Shown here in pieces: positions 47,310 through 53,254 of a stretch of DNA of 61,768 nucleotides. Numbering within the stretch: the first letter of the stretch is position 1; every line of letters starts with the position of its first letter. The notes under the pieces were generated by a model. It worked only from the letters and a program-made list of their open reading frames with translations. It was not told the DNA's origin and did not search any database. The DNA is taken from the IMG/VR virus record IMGVR_UViG_3300035665_000033, positions 1 to 61,768 of that record. One strand, 5' to 3'. The position numbers and the translations under genes were made by a program. This stretch comes from a virus.

Positions 47310-47545
47310 GATTCTGAAATCTTTTTATCTACAAATTCTTGGATTGCATCCAACCAATCACCATCCCATATCCTCATGTTTCTGCCGCTGTACATCTGCT
47401 CAAACTCTTCCGACCAATCGATAGCGTGATCTATGTAGTTGATGAGATGCATGGGCAGGTCTCTTGCCTCCAGTTCAACTGACATCATGACGAGTGTCTC
47501 AAGGTACTCTCGCAGTCCGTTGGGGTATTTCTTTTCTTGTGACAT
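47306..47545 (-). CDS. Hypothetical 79-residue protein
   Basis: Helical acidic protein MSQEKKYPNGLREYLETLVM. It starts 5 bp after the FISUMP-like gene. Not recognised. Confidence 0.5.
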   Translation of the reverse strand: MSQEKKYPNGLREYLETLVMMSVELEARDLPMHLINYIDHAIDWSEEFEQMYSGRNMRIWDGDWLDAIQEFVDKKISES

Positions 47546-47550
47546 GAGTT

Positions 47551-48084
47551 TTAATCTTTGATTAAGCGGACAGAGAAGCCGCTTCGTGAGTTGGAGTAGT
47601 CACGGAAGACATTCGAGCCTCCAGAGTCCAGGTGGCGGTTCCATGCGTACGTTTTAAACGCGGAGGACGTGGAGGAAGACCACCAAAACCCGTGGTAGCC
47701 CTGAATGAAGAAGTAACCATAGTCGTCTCGGTATCCTGAAGGGGTGCCATTGAATCCTTTGACGGGCCCAATTCCGTTCCACTTTTTCGTCGATTTCAAC
47801 AAGTTACCCGCTTTCTCATTACCACCGCAGTAGTCAACAAGCTGTTGCCACTCGTCATCTGACGGCACGTGGAATCCTGTAGGTGCAAGACCTCGCGGGT
47901 CGTTGACTGCGTACCAGTTGTAGTAACACTCTCCGTTTTCGGGGTTGATGCACATGGCAGATTCTTGCAGCATCACCCACTCGTCGGAATCCTGAATAAT
48001 CGGAATAGGGTCTCCGTTACGGAACTTGAACACTCGGAGGTTCTTCGTTGTCCAAACTTGCGATCCGATTTGAATAGTTTTCAT
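47551..48084 (-). CDS. FISUMP-like (Fibrobacter major paralogous) domain protein
   Basis: A 177-residue protein starting MKTIQIGSQVWTTKNLRVFK at 48084, in ATGA overlap with the upstream gene; a longer frame to 48204 is shadow of that gene. The order QVWTTKNLRV, WYAVNDPRGLAPTGFHVPSD, KWNGIGPVKGFNGTPSGYRD and GFSVRLIKD is the FISUMP/C-type-lectin-like domain of Bacteroidota and Fibrobacter. These domains bind ligands and are usually secreted, but no signal peptide is seen here. Finding it among small early genes, not fibres, is unusual. Confidence 0.82.
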   Translation of the reverse strand: MKTIQIGSQVWTTKNLRVFKFRNGDPIPIIQDSDEWVMLQESAMCINPENGECYYNWYAVNDPRGLAPTGFHVPSDDEWQQLVDYCGGNEKAGNLLKSTKKWNGIGPVKGFNGTPSGYRDDYGYFFIQGYHGFWWSSSTSSAFKTYAWNRHLDSGGSNVFRDYSNSRSGFSVRLIKD

Positions 48085-48464
48085 GCTTGTTTGTATAAGC
48101 GGTTTTCGATTGAAACGATTGTCTTGTGGGTTGTCCCATCTAAGATGTTGCCGTTGATGTCCGTCCAATTCGGCTGACGTTTGGGGTTGTAGAACACCCT
48201 GCACTTCTCGTAGGTGAGTGTGAGCGGCGCGTCATTCGTGGGCATAACCTCAAGTGATTCGCATGCCACCCATGAGCACACACTCTTGTTCTGCCCCTCA
48301 AAGATTTTCTTTGCAGTCGAGGCGCGGTTAACCAACCTTGCGTTGGTCATGGTGAGGCGAACTTCTGACGGGTCGTAGTAGGAGACAGCATCTCCAATCC
48401 TGACCTGCCAATGCATGAAGTGAACGCCCTTGCTGAGGTGAAACCTGACCTTGATACGGCTCAT
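48081..48464 (-). CDS. Hypothetical beta-rich protein
   Basis: A 127-residue protein starting MSRIKVRFHLSKGVHFMHWQ at 48464. ATGA overlap at both ends. Strands WQVRIGDAVSYYDPSEV and CRVFYNPKRQPNW; Trp- and Cys-rich. Not recognised. Confidence 0.6.
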   Translation of the reverse strand: MSRIKVRFHLSKGVHFMHWQVRIGDAVSYYDPSEVRLTMTNARLVNRASTAKKIFEGQNKSVCSWVACESLEVMPTNDAPLTLTYEKCRVFYNPKRQPNWTDINGNILDGTTHKTIVSIENRLYKQA

Positions 48465-48634
48465 GGTTGCTTGCTGTTTGAGTTCCTGATGATTTGGTCT
48501 GCACAAAGCAGTGCATACGTCCTCTGTTGTGTGTACGTACCCGCCACCTGAGGTGAGGGGAGATCAACTCCGTTGTACGTTTTCTCGTTCCGCAGGATGG
48601 CCTCTGCGATGGCGTTTCGTTCTGTGTACCGCAT
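48461..48634 (-). CDS. Hypothetical 57-residue protein
   Basis: Starts MRYTERNAIAEAILRNEKTY and ends in ATGA overlap with the next gene. The frame fills a gap of about 170 bp between two supported genes and continues the coupling pattern. Helical, with a short polar tail. Function unknown. Confidence 0.6.
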   Translation of the reverse strand: MRYTERNAIAEAILRNEKTYNGVDLPSPQVAGTYTQQRTYALLCADQIIRNSNSKQP

Positions 48635-48636
48635 GA

Positions 48637-48846
48637 TTAGAGTTGTGTGAGGTCAATGAGGATGTCACCCGATGGGCTGACGTATTGTTGGTCGATGAGG
48701 AACCTTGCGGTTCGTTGGTAGTGTCCTTGCAGGCCCCGTATCATGCCTGACTTGATGAGGTGTCCAAACAGGTGGAGCGTTTGCTGCTCCGTGAGGTCGC
48801 CGTTTTCGTAGGCGAAGATGAGGTCGAGTTCTTGGTCGGTAGTCAT
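48637..48846 (-). CDS. Hypothetical 69-residue protein with ACGTC-ATG start
   Basis: Starts MTTDQELDLIFAYENGDLTE at 48846, at a start fused to ACGTC; the ten codons upstream are not needed. Helical with a LFGHLIKSGMIRGLQGHYQR segment that may be a small helix-turn-helix. Not recognised. Confidence 0.55.
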   Translation of the reverse strand: MTTDQELDLIFAYENGDLTEQQTLHLFGHLIKSGMIRGLQGHYQRTARFLIDQQYVSPSGDILIDLTQL

Positions 48847-48850
48847 GACG

Positions 48851-49150
48851 TTACGCTTTATTTTTTGCATGTACAATTACATCTACTTCGTAGCATTCGG
48901 AGTATAGTCCGCTGACAGCACACAGCTCAAACGATGGTTCCTGTGGCTCTCCTGCCATAACGAGCAGGTAGCTGATGTCCTCGTCGGGGTGACGCCGTTG
49001 TATGATGTTCCTGATGTCCATGAAGAAGTCATCGAGTGGCTTCAGCTCTTCGGTCGTCATCCCTGAGTAGTCGTAGTTCACGATAGCGGGGAGGTAGGAA
49101 CCTGAGATGCTCAGGGTGTCGAACTTATAGATTTCGGTGGTTGTTTTCAT
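48851..49150 (-). CDS. Hypothetical 99-residue protein with ACGTC-ATG start
   Basis: Starts MKTTTEIYKFDTLSISGSYL. Alpha-beta, with YLLVMAGEPQEPSFELCAVS and a short positive end. The start is fused to ACGTC with AAACACATC before it. Not recognised. Confidence 0.58.
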   Translation of the reverse strand: MKTTTEIYKFDTLSISGSYLPAIVNYDYSGMTTEELKPLDDFFMDIRNIIQRRHPDEDISYLLVMAGEPQEPSFELCAVSGLYSECYEVDVIVHAKNKA

Positions 49151-49162
49151 GACGTGATGTGT

Positions 49163-49465
49163 TTAGACGAAAAAGTATTCCTTGAGTGATTGCAGGTCCT
49201 CGTTGACCTTAGCGCTGCTTCCCTTGAGGCCGAAGTAAGCCTTGATGTCAGACACCTTGAAGTGGCGGTGTGGCTTCAATCCCTTTGTGTACAGGTTCAT
49301 CTGACTTGACGCTATAATCAAGTTGTAAAGACAAAACTTGATGTCCCGACTTCCTTGGGAAGATGCAATGTGGATGGTCTTCGGGTCATCCGATATGATG
49401 TCTTGGTAGAACTTGGAGGACTTTTCAACGGATACTCCGTTGATGGTTGTTTTGATAGTGCTCAT
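49163..49465 (-). CDS. Hypothetical 100-residue protein
   Basis: Starts MSTIKTTINGVSVEKSSKFY. The C-terminal half, KPHRHFKVSDIKAYFGLKGS, looks like a small helical DNA-contact region. The start is preceded by ATTACGTT, a one-base variant of the ACGTC motif. Not recognised. Confidence 0.55.
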   Translation of the reverse strand: MSTIKTTINGVSVEKSSKFYQDIISDDPKTIHIASSQGSRDIKFCLYNLIIASSQMNLYTKGLKPHRHFKVSDIKAYFGLKGSSAKVNEDLQSLKEYFFV

Positions 49466-49491
49466 AACGTAATGTTATTGGGTTTGATTTA

Positions 49492-49571
49492 GAAGTCAGG
49501 GCGGAATCGAACCGCCACGGACATGGAGTCCGTTCCCGTAGGCTGCGCCGCAGCTTCCCCTACGCTGACTT
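49492..49571 (-). tRNA. Divergent tRNA-like element in early operon
   Basis: On the reverse strand the 5' AAGTCAG (49565-49571) pairs perfectly over 7 bp with CTGACTT (49493-49499), and GGCGG-TTCGATT-CCGCC forms a perfect T arm. Between them the usual D and anticodon arms are replaced. A CGTAGG/CCTACG stem encloses a GCTGC-GGC-GCAGC hairpin, and an ACGGA-CTCCATG-TCCGT arm follows, joined to the T arm without a variable region. If that last arm is the anticodon arm, the anticodon would be CCA (Trp), but base 37 would be U. No CCA tail is encoded. It may be a type-II-like tRNA, a decayed tRNA or a tRNA mimic. Confidence 0.5.
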
Positions 49572-49578
49572 GATGTGA

Positions 49579-49938
49579 TTAGGCCGTCTTATTCAGCCAT
49601 TTGGCATAAGGGAATCCGCTTTTTCCGAGCAGGTAGACGCAGTACGATCCGTTACGGGTGACGTGAACTCTCCGACCTTCGAACTCATCCTCCGTAGGAG
49701 TGCCAATCCAAACGGGGTATCCAGCTCCTGACTTACCAACAGCCACCACATAACGTGCTCCACTAGAGGTTTTCAGGATGTCGAACTGCTTGCCGTCTAC
49801 GACGAACTTGTCGTTGGTGGCCACACCTGAGGTGACATCAAATCCGCCGCCTCCTGAGGAGGTTTTCGCTTCGAAGTTCGACTGAGCGGAAACTGCTGCG
49901 CCGATGGCGAGCAAAGAAACAAAAATGAACGTTTTCAT
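49579..49938 (-). CDS. Secreted or periplasmic hypothetical protein
   Basis: A 119-residue protein with a clean Sec signal, MKTFIFVSLLAIGAAVSAQS; cleavage after AVSA is likely. The mature part is small, beta-rich and Gly/Ser-rich (FEAKTSSGGGGFDVTSG, YVVAVGKSGAGYPVWIG, YCVYLLGKSGFPYAKWL) with two GKSG(A/F)xYPxW-like repeats. An exported early protein might block superinfection or alter the envelope. Function unknown. Confidence 0.62.
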   Translation of the reverse strand: MKTFIFVSLLAIGAAVSAQSNFEAKTSSGGGGFDVTSGVATNDKFVVDGKQFDILKTSSGARYVVAVGKSGAGYPVWIGTPTEDEFEGRRVHVTRNGSYCVYLLGKSGFPYAKWLNKTA

Positions 49939-49967
49939 TGAAAATGAATTAAAGGGTTTGTTTGTGA

Positions 49968-50240
49968 TTAAATTGCTGATTCAGTGATGTTTGCATCATC
50001 TTCGATGATGTCGCTGTCTTCCCACTCCGTCCAGTACCACAGCACGTCATACAGGTCGTCGAGCTGCTCAAGTACGACGATGTCGTCGTCAGAGAATTCG
50101 ACACAGTACTGTTCTGAAAGAACTTTCATGAGTGACGCTACGTCTGAGGCATGGTACATTCCATCATCGACGACATAGCCTTCGTACATCCCCTGTCCCG
50201 TGACGGAGCAGTAGCGTGGGTACTTGATTGAGTTTTCCAT
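49968..50240 (-). CDS. Hypothetical acidic protein
   Basis: A 90-residue, very acidic protein (many Asp/Glu, e.g. EFSDDDIVVLEQLDDLYDVL), starting MENSIKYPRYCSVTGQGMYE 20 bp after the promoter at 50261. The composition suggests a DNA mimic or inhibitor protein, but that is a guess. It contains two of the short hairpins of this region. Confidence 0.6.
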   Translation of the reverse strand: MENSIKYPRYCSVTGQGMYEGYVVDDGMYHASDVASLMKVLSEQYCVEFSDDDIVVLEQLDDLYDVLWYWTEWEDSDIIEDDANITESAI

Positions 50241-50260
50241 TGTTGTGTTGTTTGATGCTG

Positions 50261-50293
50261 CAAAGATAAGGAAAGGAATTCGACAATTCCAAA
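50261..50293 (-). promoter_or_regulatory. Leftward promoter, first copy of repeated cassette
   Basis: Reverse-strand TATCTTTG (50261-50268) and TTTG (50290-50293) are 21 bp apart. The spacer holds GGAATTGTCGAATTC, shared with the promoter at 51314. A T-rich upstream AAATAAATTTGG tract is also shared. Confidence 0.8.
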
Positions 50294-50302
50294 TTTATTT
50301 TT

Positions 50303-50800
50303 TTAACCTACGGTTACTTTTTCTGCTACGCTCACCGCACACCCTGCGGCGCAGTCGTAGTAGGCACGCTGATGGTTGGCAATCGAGAACTCAAGGACTT
50401 CGTCCTCATGTGTGAAGTGACGTGAGATGTCACCCACGACTTTGCCGTTCTCAACCCATGCCCCGATGTACAATCCGTACATCTCGTCGTCGTCGTAGCC
50501 GTTTGGTAACCGCCCTCCCCTCTCGATAATTCTCATGGCAAGCTCCAAGAACAAGCTACGCAAAGCGTAGATATTCTCAGTTGATTCACAGAAGGCTTCG
50601 CCTTGACCGCCGAAGTCCTCATATGACGCCATGTACCCATGGTCGGGGGCGGTGTCGAATCTCATACTCACCATTTTATATGGTGAACCGAGGGACCCCA
50701 CAGGCTTGAACATGATCGAGGCTCCGCCTTGATTCTGAATTCCGTTAACAAAGGCTTGCATAGCAGCCTCAATGTTGTAAGACATTGAAAGAGTGTTCAT
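50303..50800 (-). CDS. Hypothetical 165-residue protein with ACGTC-ATG start
   Basis: Starts MNTLSMSYNIEAAMQAFVNG at an ACGTC-fused ATG. Alpha-beta with MRIIERGGRLPNGYDDDEMY in the middle and a hydrophobic C-terminal part (YYDCAAGCAVSVAEKVTV). Several short perfect hairpins lie in its coding sequence. Not recognised. Confidence 0.6.
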   Translation of the reverse strand: MNTLSMSYNIEAAMQAFVNGIQNQGGASIMFKPVGSLGSPYKMVSMRFDTAPDHGYMASYEDFGGQGEAFCESTENIYALRSLFLELAMRIIERGGRLPNGYDDDEMYGLYIGAWVENGKVVGDISRHFTHEDEVLEFSIANHQRAYYDCAAGCAVSVAEKVTVG

Positions 50801-50811
50801 GACGTGACGTG

Positions 50812-51135
50812 TTATCGTGTGACTTGTCGTTTGATTGCGTTGTAAAACAACTTGGTAACTTGGTGGAATTCCTCAGCCCACTCGTCCATGCTCGTGGCGT
50901 CATACCCGTCTAGGCCTGACACCATGACCACCTTTGCCATGTGAGGAAGGTCCTCGAAATCTACCGCCGCAAAATCGTCGGCTTCAGGCCCTGCCCATGG
51001 GGTTCGCGTCAGGTAACCTGGGTACCATGTGTGGTTCTCATCCGCAGAACGTAGTTCTGCATTTAACTTCTTGAGGTCTGTGGCGATGAATACTACGTAT
51101 TCTTCGTTCCACCAGTAGCGTGATTCGCTTGACAT
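50812..51135 (-). CDS. Hypothetical 107-residue protein with ACGTC-ATG start
   Basis: Starts MSSESRYWWNEEYVVFIATD at an ACGTC-fused ATG. Trp- and Tyr-rich, ends in a basic KRQVTR tail. Not recognised. Confidence 0.58.
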   Translation of the reverse strand: MSSESRYWWNEEYVVFIATDLKKLNAELRSADENHTWYPGYLTRTPWAGPEADDFAAVDFEDLPHMAKVVMVSGLDGYDATSMDEWAEEFHQVTKLFYNAIKRQVTR

Positions 51136-51146
51136 GACGTTATGTG

Positions 51147-51275
51147 TTAGGCGTTATGGTCCATTACCATCATTTGCTCTCTTACAGAGAGCGTGTTGAA
51201 ATCGTCGCTGTTTACGACTGCATCGATACCGAAGGTATCTGCGAACTCGAGGATGATTCGCAACTTGTGTGACAT
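51147..51275 (-). CDS. 42-residue protein with ACGTC-ATG start
   Basis: A 42-codon frame starting MSHKLRIILEFADTFGIDAV at 51275 and ending TAA at 51147. It is fused to the ACGTC motif and lies 38 bp downstream of the -7 element at 51314. Two perfect short hairpins lie in it (51176-51192 and 51225-51239). Function unknown. Confidence 0.6.
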   Translation of the reverse strand: MSHKLRIILEFADTFGIDAVVNSDDFNTLSVREQMMVMDHNA

Positions 51276-51313
51276 GACGTTGTCCATGAGTGTTGGGGTT
51301 TGATTGATGACCA

Positions 51314-51346
51314 CAAAGATACGGAACTGAATTCCACAATTCCAAA
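51314..51346 (-). promoter_or_regulatory. Leftward promoter, second copy of repeated cassette
   Basis: Reverse-strand TATCTTTG (51314-51321) and TTTG (51343-51346), 21 bp apart, with spacer GGAATTGTGGAATTC and AAATAAATTTGG upstream, as at 50261. Confidence 0.8.
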
Positions 51347-51355
51347 TTTATTTTT

Positions 51356-51415
51356 TCAAGCGTAGCTTGGTTTCGTGACCCCGCTTGTACCGCATAGCAT
51401 GTGTGTGCAGGTCAT
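51356..51415 (-). CDS. Possible 19-residue ORF with ACGTC-ATG start
   Basis: A 19-codon frame beginning MTCTHMLCGTSGVT at an ACGTC-fused ATG and ending at the hairpin CAAGC-GTA-GCTTG. Supported only by the motif; could be a leader peptide. Confidence 0.25.
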   Translation of the reverse strand: MTCTHMLCGTSGVTKPSYA

Positions 51416-51459
51416 GACGTGACGTCACGATAGCCCCCGCAAGGGGTCGACAGAATGCC

Positions 51460-52095
51460 TTAGAAAGGCATCCCGTCGAAGTCGCTGTCGAGGAGCATGT
51501 CAGCAAAGGCTTCAGCCTTAGCTGAACGCTTAGCAGCAGGCTTAGCCTTCGGCTTAGCCTCGAGAGCAGCAACCCTAGCCTCAAGTGAGGTGATGTCGTT
51601 ACGAACTTCGTTCGTAGCTTCAGCGTTGGCCGATGCAAGCTCTGTAAGAGCTTGAAGGGCGGTCTGCATCCGAAGCATAGCTTCGTTGGACTTAGCATTC
51701 ACCTTCGGTGAAGCGACTGCTGTCTCACGCTTGGCGTTACGCTCAGCAGCCTCGGCTTGTTGCTTTGCAACACGGTCAGCAGCCACAGCTTTGTCGGCTT
51801 TGGTCACAGCAAACCCCTTTGGGGTTGCTGCTGCAATCTCCTGTTTGTCAGCAATCTTCTCCGTAGGAGAAGGCTTGGTGGTCTTCACAGGCTTGGCCTG
51901 ACGCTTAGCAGCTTTAGCTGCTTGAGGCTTGGCCTTGGCAACCTTGTTCCCTTCGGGAACGTCGATGGCTGAGATGGACGATGCCAACTCCATAAGGAGT
52001 TGTAGGGCATGGTCCTTGCGCTCTGCGGTGGGACGGCAGGACAGGGCGTTGACAGTTGACCGAAGGTCAGAGAGGAGGGTGGTGTAGTTCAGCAT
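51460..52095 (-). CDS. Ala/Lys-rich early protein with SSB-like acidic C-tail
   Basis: A 211-residue protein starting MLNYTTLLSDLRSTVNALSC at 52095. The N-terminal part (to about residue 45) is helical. The middle 120 residues are Ala/Lys-rich low complexity (KPQAAKAAKRQAKPVK, AADRVAKQQAEAAERNAKRE) and probably disordered and DNA-binding. A coiled coil follows, and it ends LLDSDFDGMPF. The acidic tip with terminal Pro-Phe resembles the SSB partner-docking tail. Fifteen or more perfect short hairpins lie in its coding sequence. It is the first gene after the leftmost early promoter, so it is likely made early and in quantity. Confidence 0.65.
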   Translation of the reverse strand: MLNYTTLLSDLRSTVNALSCRPTAERKDHALQLLMELASSISAIDVPEGNKVAKAKPQAAKAAKRQAKPVKTTKPSPTEKIADKQEIAAATPKGFAVTKADKAVAADRVAKQQAEAAERNAKRETAVASPKVNAKSNEAMLRMQTALQALTELASANAEATNEVRNDITSLEARVAALEAKPKAKPAAKRSAKAEAFADMLLDSDFDGMPF

Positions 52096-52140
52096 AGCTG
52101 AGGTTGATTTGATTCGGCTCCAACAGCGAAACCGATGGCC

Positions 52141-52173
52141 CAAAGGTACTACGGCGAATCCCAGAATTCCAAA
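52141..52173 (-). promoter_or_regulatory. Leftward promoter, third copy of repeated cassette
   Basis: Reverse-strand TACCTTTG (52141-52148) and TTTG (52170-52173), 21 bp apart, with GGAATTCTGGGATTC in the spacer. It fires into the first early gene (ATG 52095). Confidence 0.75.
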
Positions 52174-52206
52174 CAAAATTCCGATTATTTTTTCCTGATA
52201 AAAAAG

Positions 52207-52230
52207 TTAATACCCCTTTAGGGGTATTAA
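52207..52230 (-). terminator. Strong hairpin with T-run in early leader region
   Basis: TTAATACCCC (52207-52216) pairs perfectly over 10 bp with GGGGTATTAA (52221-52230) around TTTA. On the leftward strand it is followed by ACTTTTTTAT, a classic rho-independent form. It lies upstream of the third promoter, so it would stop readthrough entering the early unit, or act as an attenuator for a more distal leftward start. Confidence 0.75.
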
Positions 52231-52693
52231 AAGACCCCATCAGATCGCGCAGGCGTAGCGCAAGCAGGTGCAGGCGATGTGTGTGCGCGTGACGTGACGT
52301 GATGCCCGCATGATGCAGCCGCGATGCCAGCGTGACGCCCGTGTGCACTCCCCCCTGACGTGAGGTCTGAGCAGGAAGGTTTAGGTGAGGTTTTGTTCCT
52401 TGCTGAAAACCAGCTGAATACAACGACTTTCTTGCAGTTCTGCTTCAACCAAAGGTGCTTAACTTCCTCAGATTCAGTCAAAAAGCTGAAAAGTATGATG
52501 AATTAAGCTGAAAGCTTAGGGGACGGGGTCTCGCGTTTGCGTTTCGGGTTGCGTTACGTGACGTCATGTATGTGGCGGAATCCCCAACCCCTGTATAACT
52601 CGGTAAAATTTACACTCGTATGGTGAACGAGGGCAAAAAACGTGGAATTTTACTCTCGTTAGGATCTGTGAATAAAAAGGCCCACACACCTAC

Positions 52694-52724
52694 TTGACTT
52701 TTACCCAAAAAAGTTGTAACTTTG
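52694..52724 (+). promoter_or_regulatory. Rightward promoter 1
   Basis: TTGAC at 52694 and TAACTTTG at 52717-52724, 20 bp between TTG and the -7 element. It would give a leader of about 100 nt with two hairpins before the first rightward gene. Confidence 0.75.
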
Positions 52725-52820
52725 CTACGCTTCTTTAGCTAAGAAAGCTGCGGGGGGCTTGCTAGAGCCCCGCTTGCTAGAATGCAAAGTAGTTGTGGAA
52801 GCGGTGCTTTGCGTCTTTTG

Positions 52821-52828
52821 TATATTTG
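52821..52828 (+). promoter_or_regulatory. Rightward promoter 2, apparently leaderless
   Basis: TATATTTG followed by CACT and ATGAAG. The -7 element ends 4 bp before ATG 52833. Confidence 0.7.
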
Positions 52829-52832
52829 CACT

Positions 52833-53222
52833 ATGAAGTGCATGAAATATAGCAATGGCGGTGGTGTAGATCGCCCAAAGAGACGTAGTAAAGGCAGTCC
52901 TGCTGCTTCTCAAACCTCCGTTAATTTCGCCTCTGGTCCAATACCATCCTCTTGCAAGGGTGATGCAGCTCCAGAATCAGGGGCTGCTGGGGGCGGATCT
53001 GGCATAACGGTGAATAGAGGCAGTTCTGGCAATAGCAGAGCTAGTCAGCAGGCAGGTACGCTTAGCTCTAAGAAGCAGCTCGACAATAAAAGGGTTATTT
53101 CCGTGAAGGAGATGGCCAGGAAAAAAGAGAAAGAGCAGAAGCAAATGATGAGGGCTATGAAGAGATCTAAAAAGCCCCAGTCCAACCCCAGAACTCTTGG
53201 TGTTACTTCTAGCTTCAATTAA
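52833..53222 (+). CDS. Small basic protein with KYSNGG N-terminus
   Basis: A 129-residue protein starting MKCMKYSNGGGVDRPKRRSK. I prefer this ATG because the next gene has the same promoter, spacing and N-terminus; an in-frame ATG at 52782 would add 17 residues if promoter 1 is used. The centre is Ser/Gly-rich and the C-terminus a strongly basic helix (KEMARKKEKEQKQMMRAMKR). Likely nucleic-acid binding or packaged. Not a known family to me. Confidence 0.6.
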   Translation: MKCMKYSNGGGVDRPKRRSKGSPAASQTSVNFASGPIPSSCKGDAAPESGAAGGGSGITVNRGSSGNSRASQQAGTLSSKKQLDNKRVISVKEMARKKEKEQKQMMRAMKRSKKPQSNPRTLGVTSSFN

Positions 53223-53242
53223 GAGCAGATTAGTTTCTTAAT

Positions 53243-53250
53243 TATATTTG
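53243..53250 (+). promoter_or_regulatory. Rightward promoter 3, apparently leaderless
   Basis: TATATTTG followed by CATC and ATGAAG at 53255. Same arrangement as the element at 52821. Confidence 0.7.
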
Positions 53251-53254
53251 CATC

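Larger units (their letters stand above)
49690..52101. repeat. Dense array of short perfect hairpins, mostly 3-nt loops
   Basis: About 30 different perfect inverted repeats (4-7 bp stems, loops mostly 3 nt) lie in this 2.4-kb stretch, mainly inside the coding frames. Examples on the given strand: CATCATC-TTC-GATGATG at 49994, CTACGC-AAA-GCGTAG at 50556, GCAGAAC-GTA-GTTCTGC at 51044, GATACC-GAA-GGTATC at 51225, ATGCCTT-AGA-AAGGCAT at 51455, TACGAAC-TTC-GTTCGTA at 51600, CGAAGC-ATA-GCTTCG at 51671, TTCACC-TTC-GGTGAA at 51698, TGTTGC-TTT-GCAACA at 51758, AACCCC-TTT-GGGGTT at 51812, CTTCTCC-GTA-GGAGAAG at 51856, GTTCCC-TTC-GGGAAC at 51946. The stems differ, so these are not copies of one element. 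Confidence 0.85.
52231..52832. other. Gene-free divergent control region, possible origin
   Basis: No supported gene lies in these 600 bp. They hold clusters of TGACGT (about 52287-52300, 52357, 52556-52566), several AGCTGA repeats (about 52402-52515), a pair of related AATTTACACTCGT / AATTTTACTCTCGT sequences (52607-52670) with a CTCGT-ATGGTGA-ACGAG hairpin between them, and a GGGGCT-TGCTAG-AGCCCC hairpin with a CTTGCTAGA direct repeat (about 52750-52782). Repeats and position between divergent units suit operators or a replication origin; neither is shown. Confidence 0.5.

Noticed and set aside
47551-47690. Diversity-generating retroelement target
   Set aside because: No reverse transcriptase, template repeat or accessory gene is in the window, and the codons are not strongly adenine-biased.
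48085-48204. 40-codon upstream extension of the FISUMP-like protein
   Set aside because: It overlaps the upstream gene in another frame and shows no domain; the ATG at 48084 is in the usual ATGA overlap.
52561-52598. Rightward ACGTCATG with a 10-codon frame
   Set aside because: The frame is too short and no promoter or neighbour supports it.
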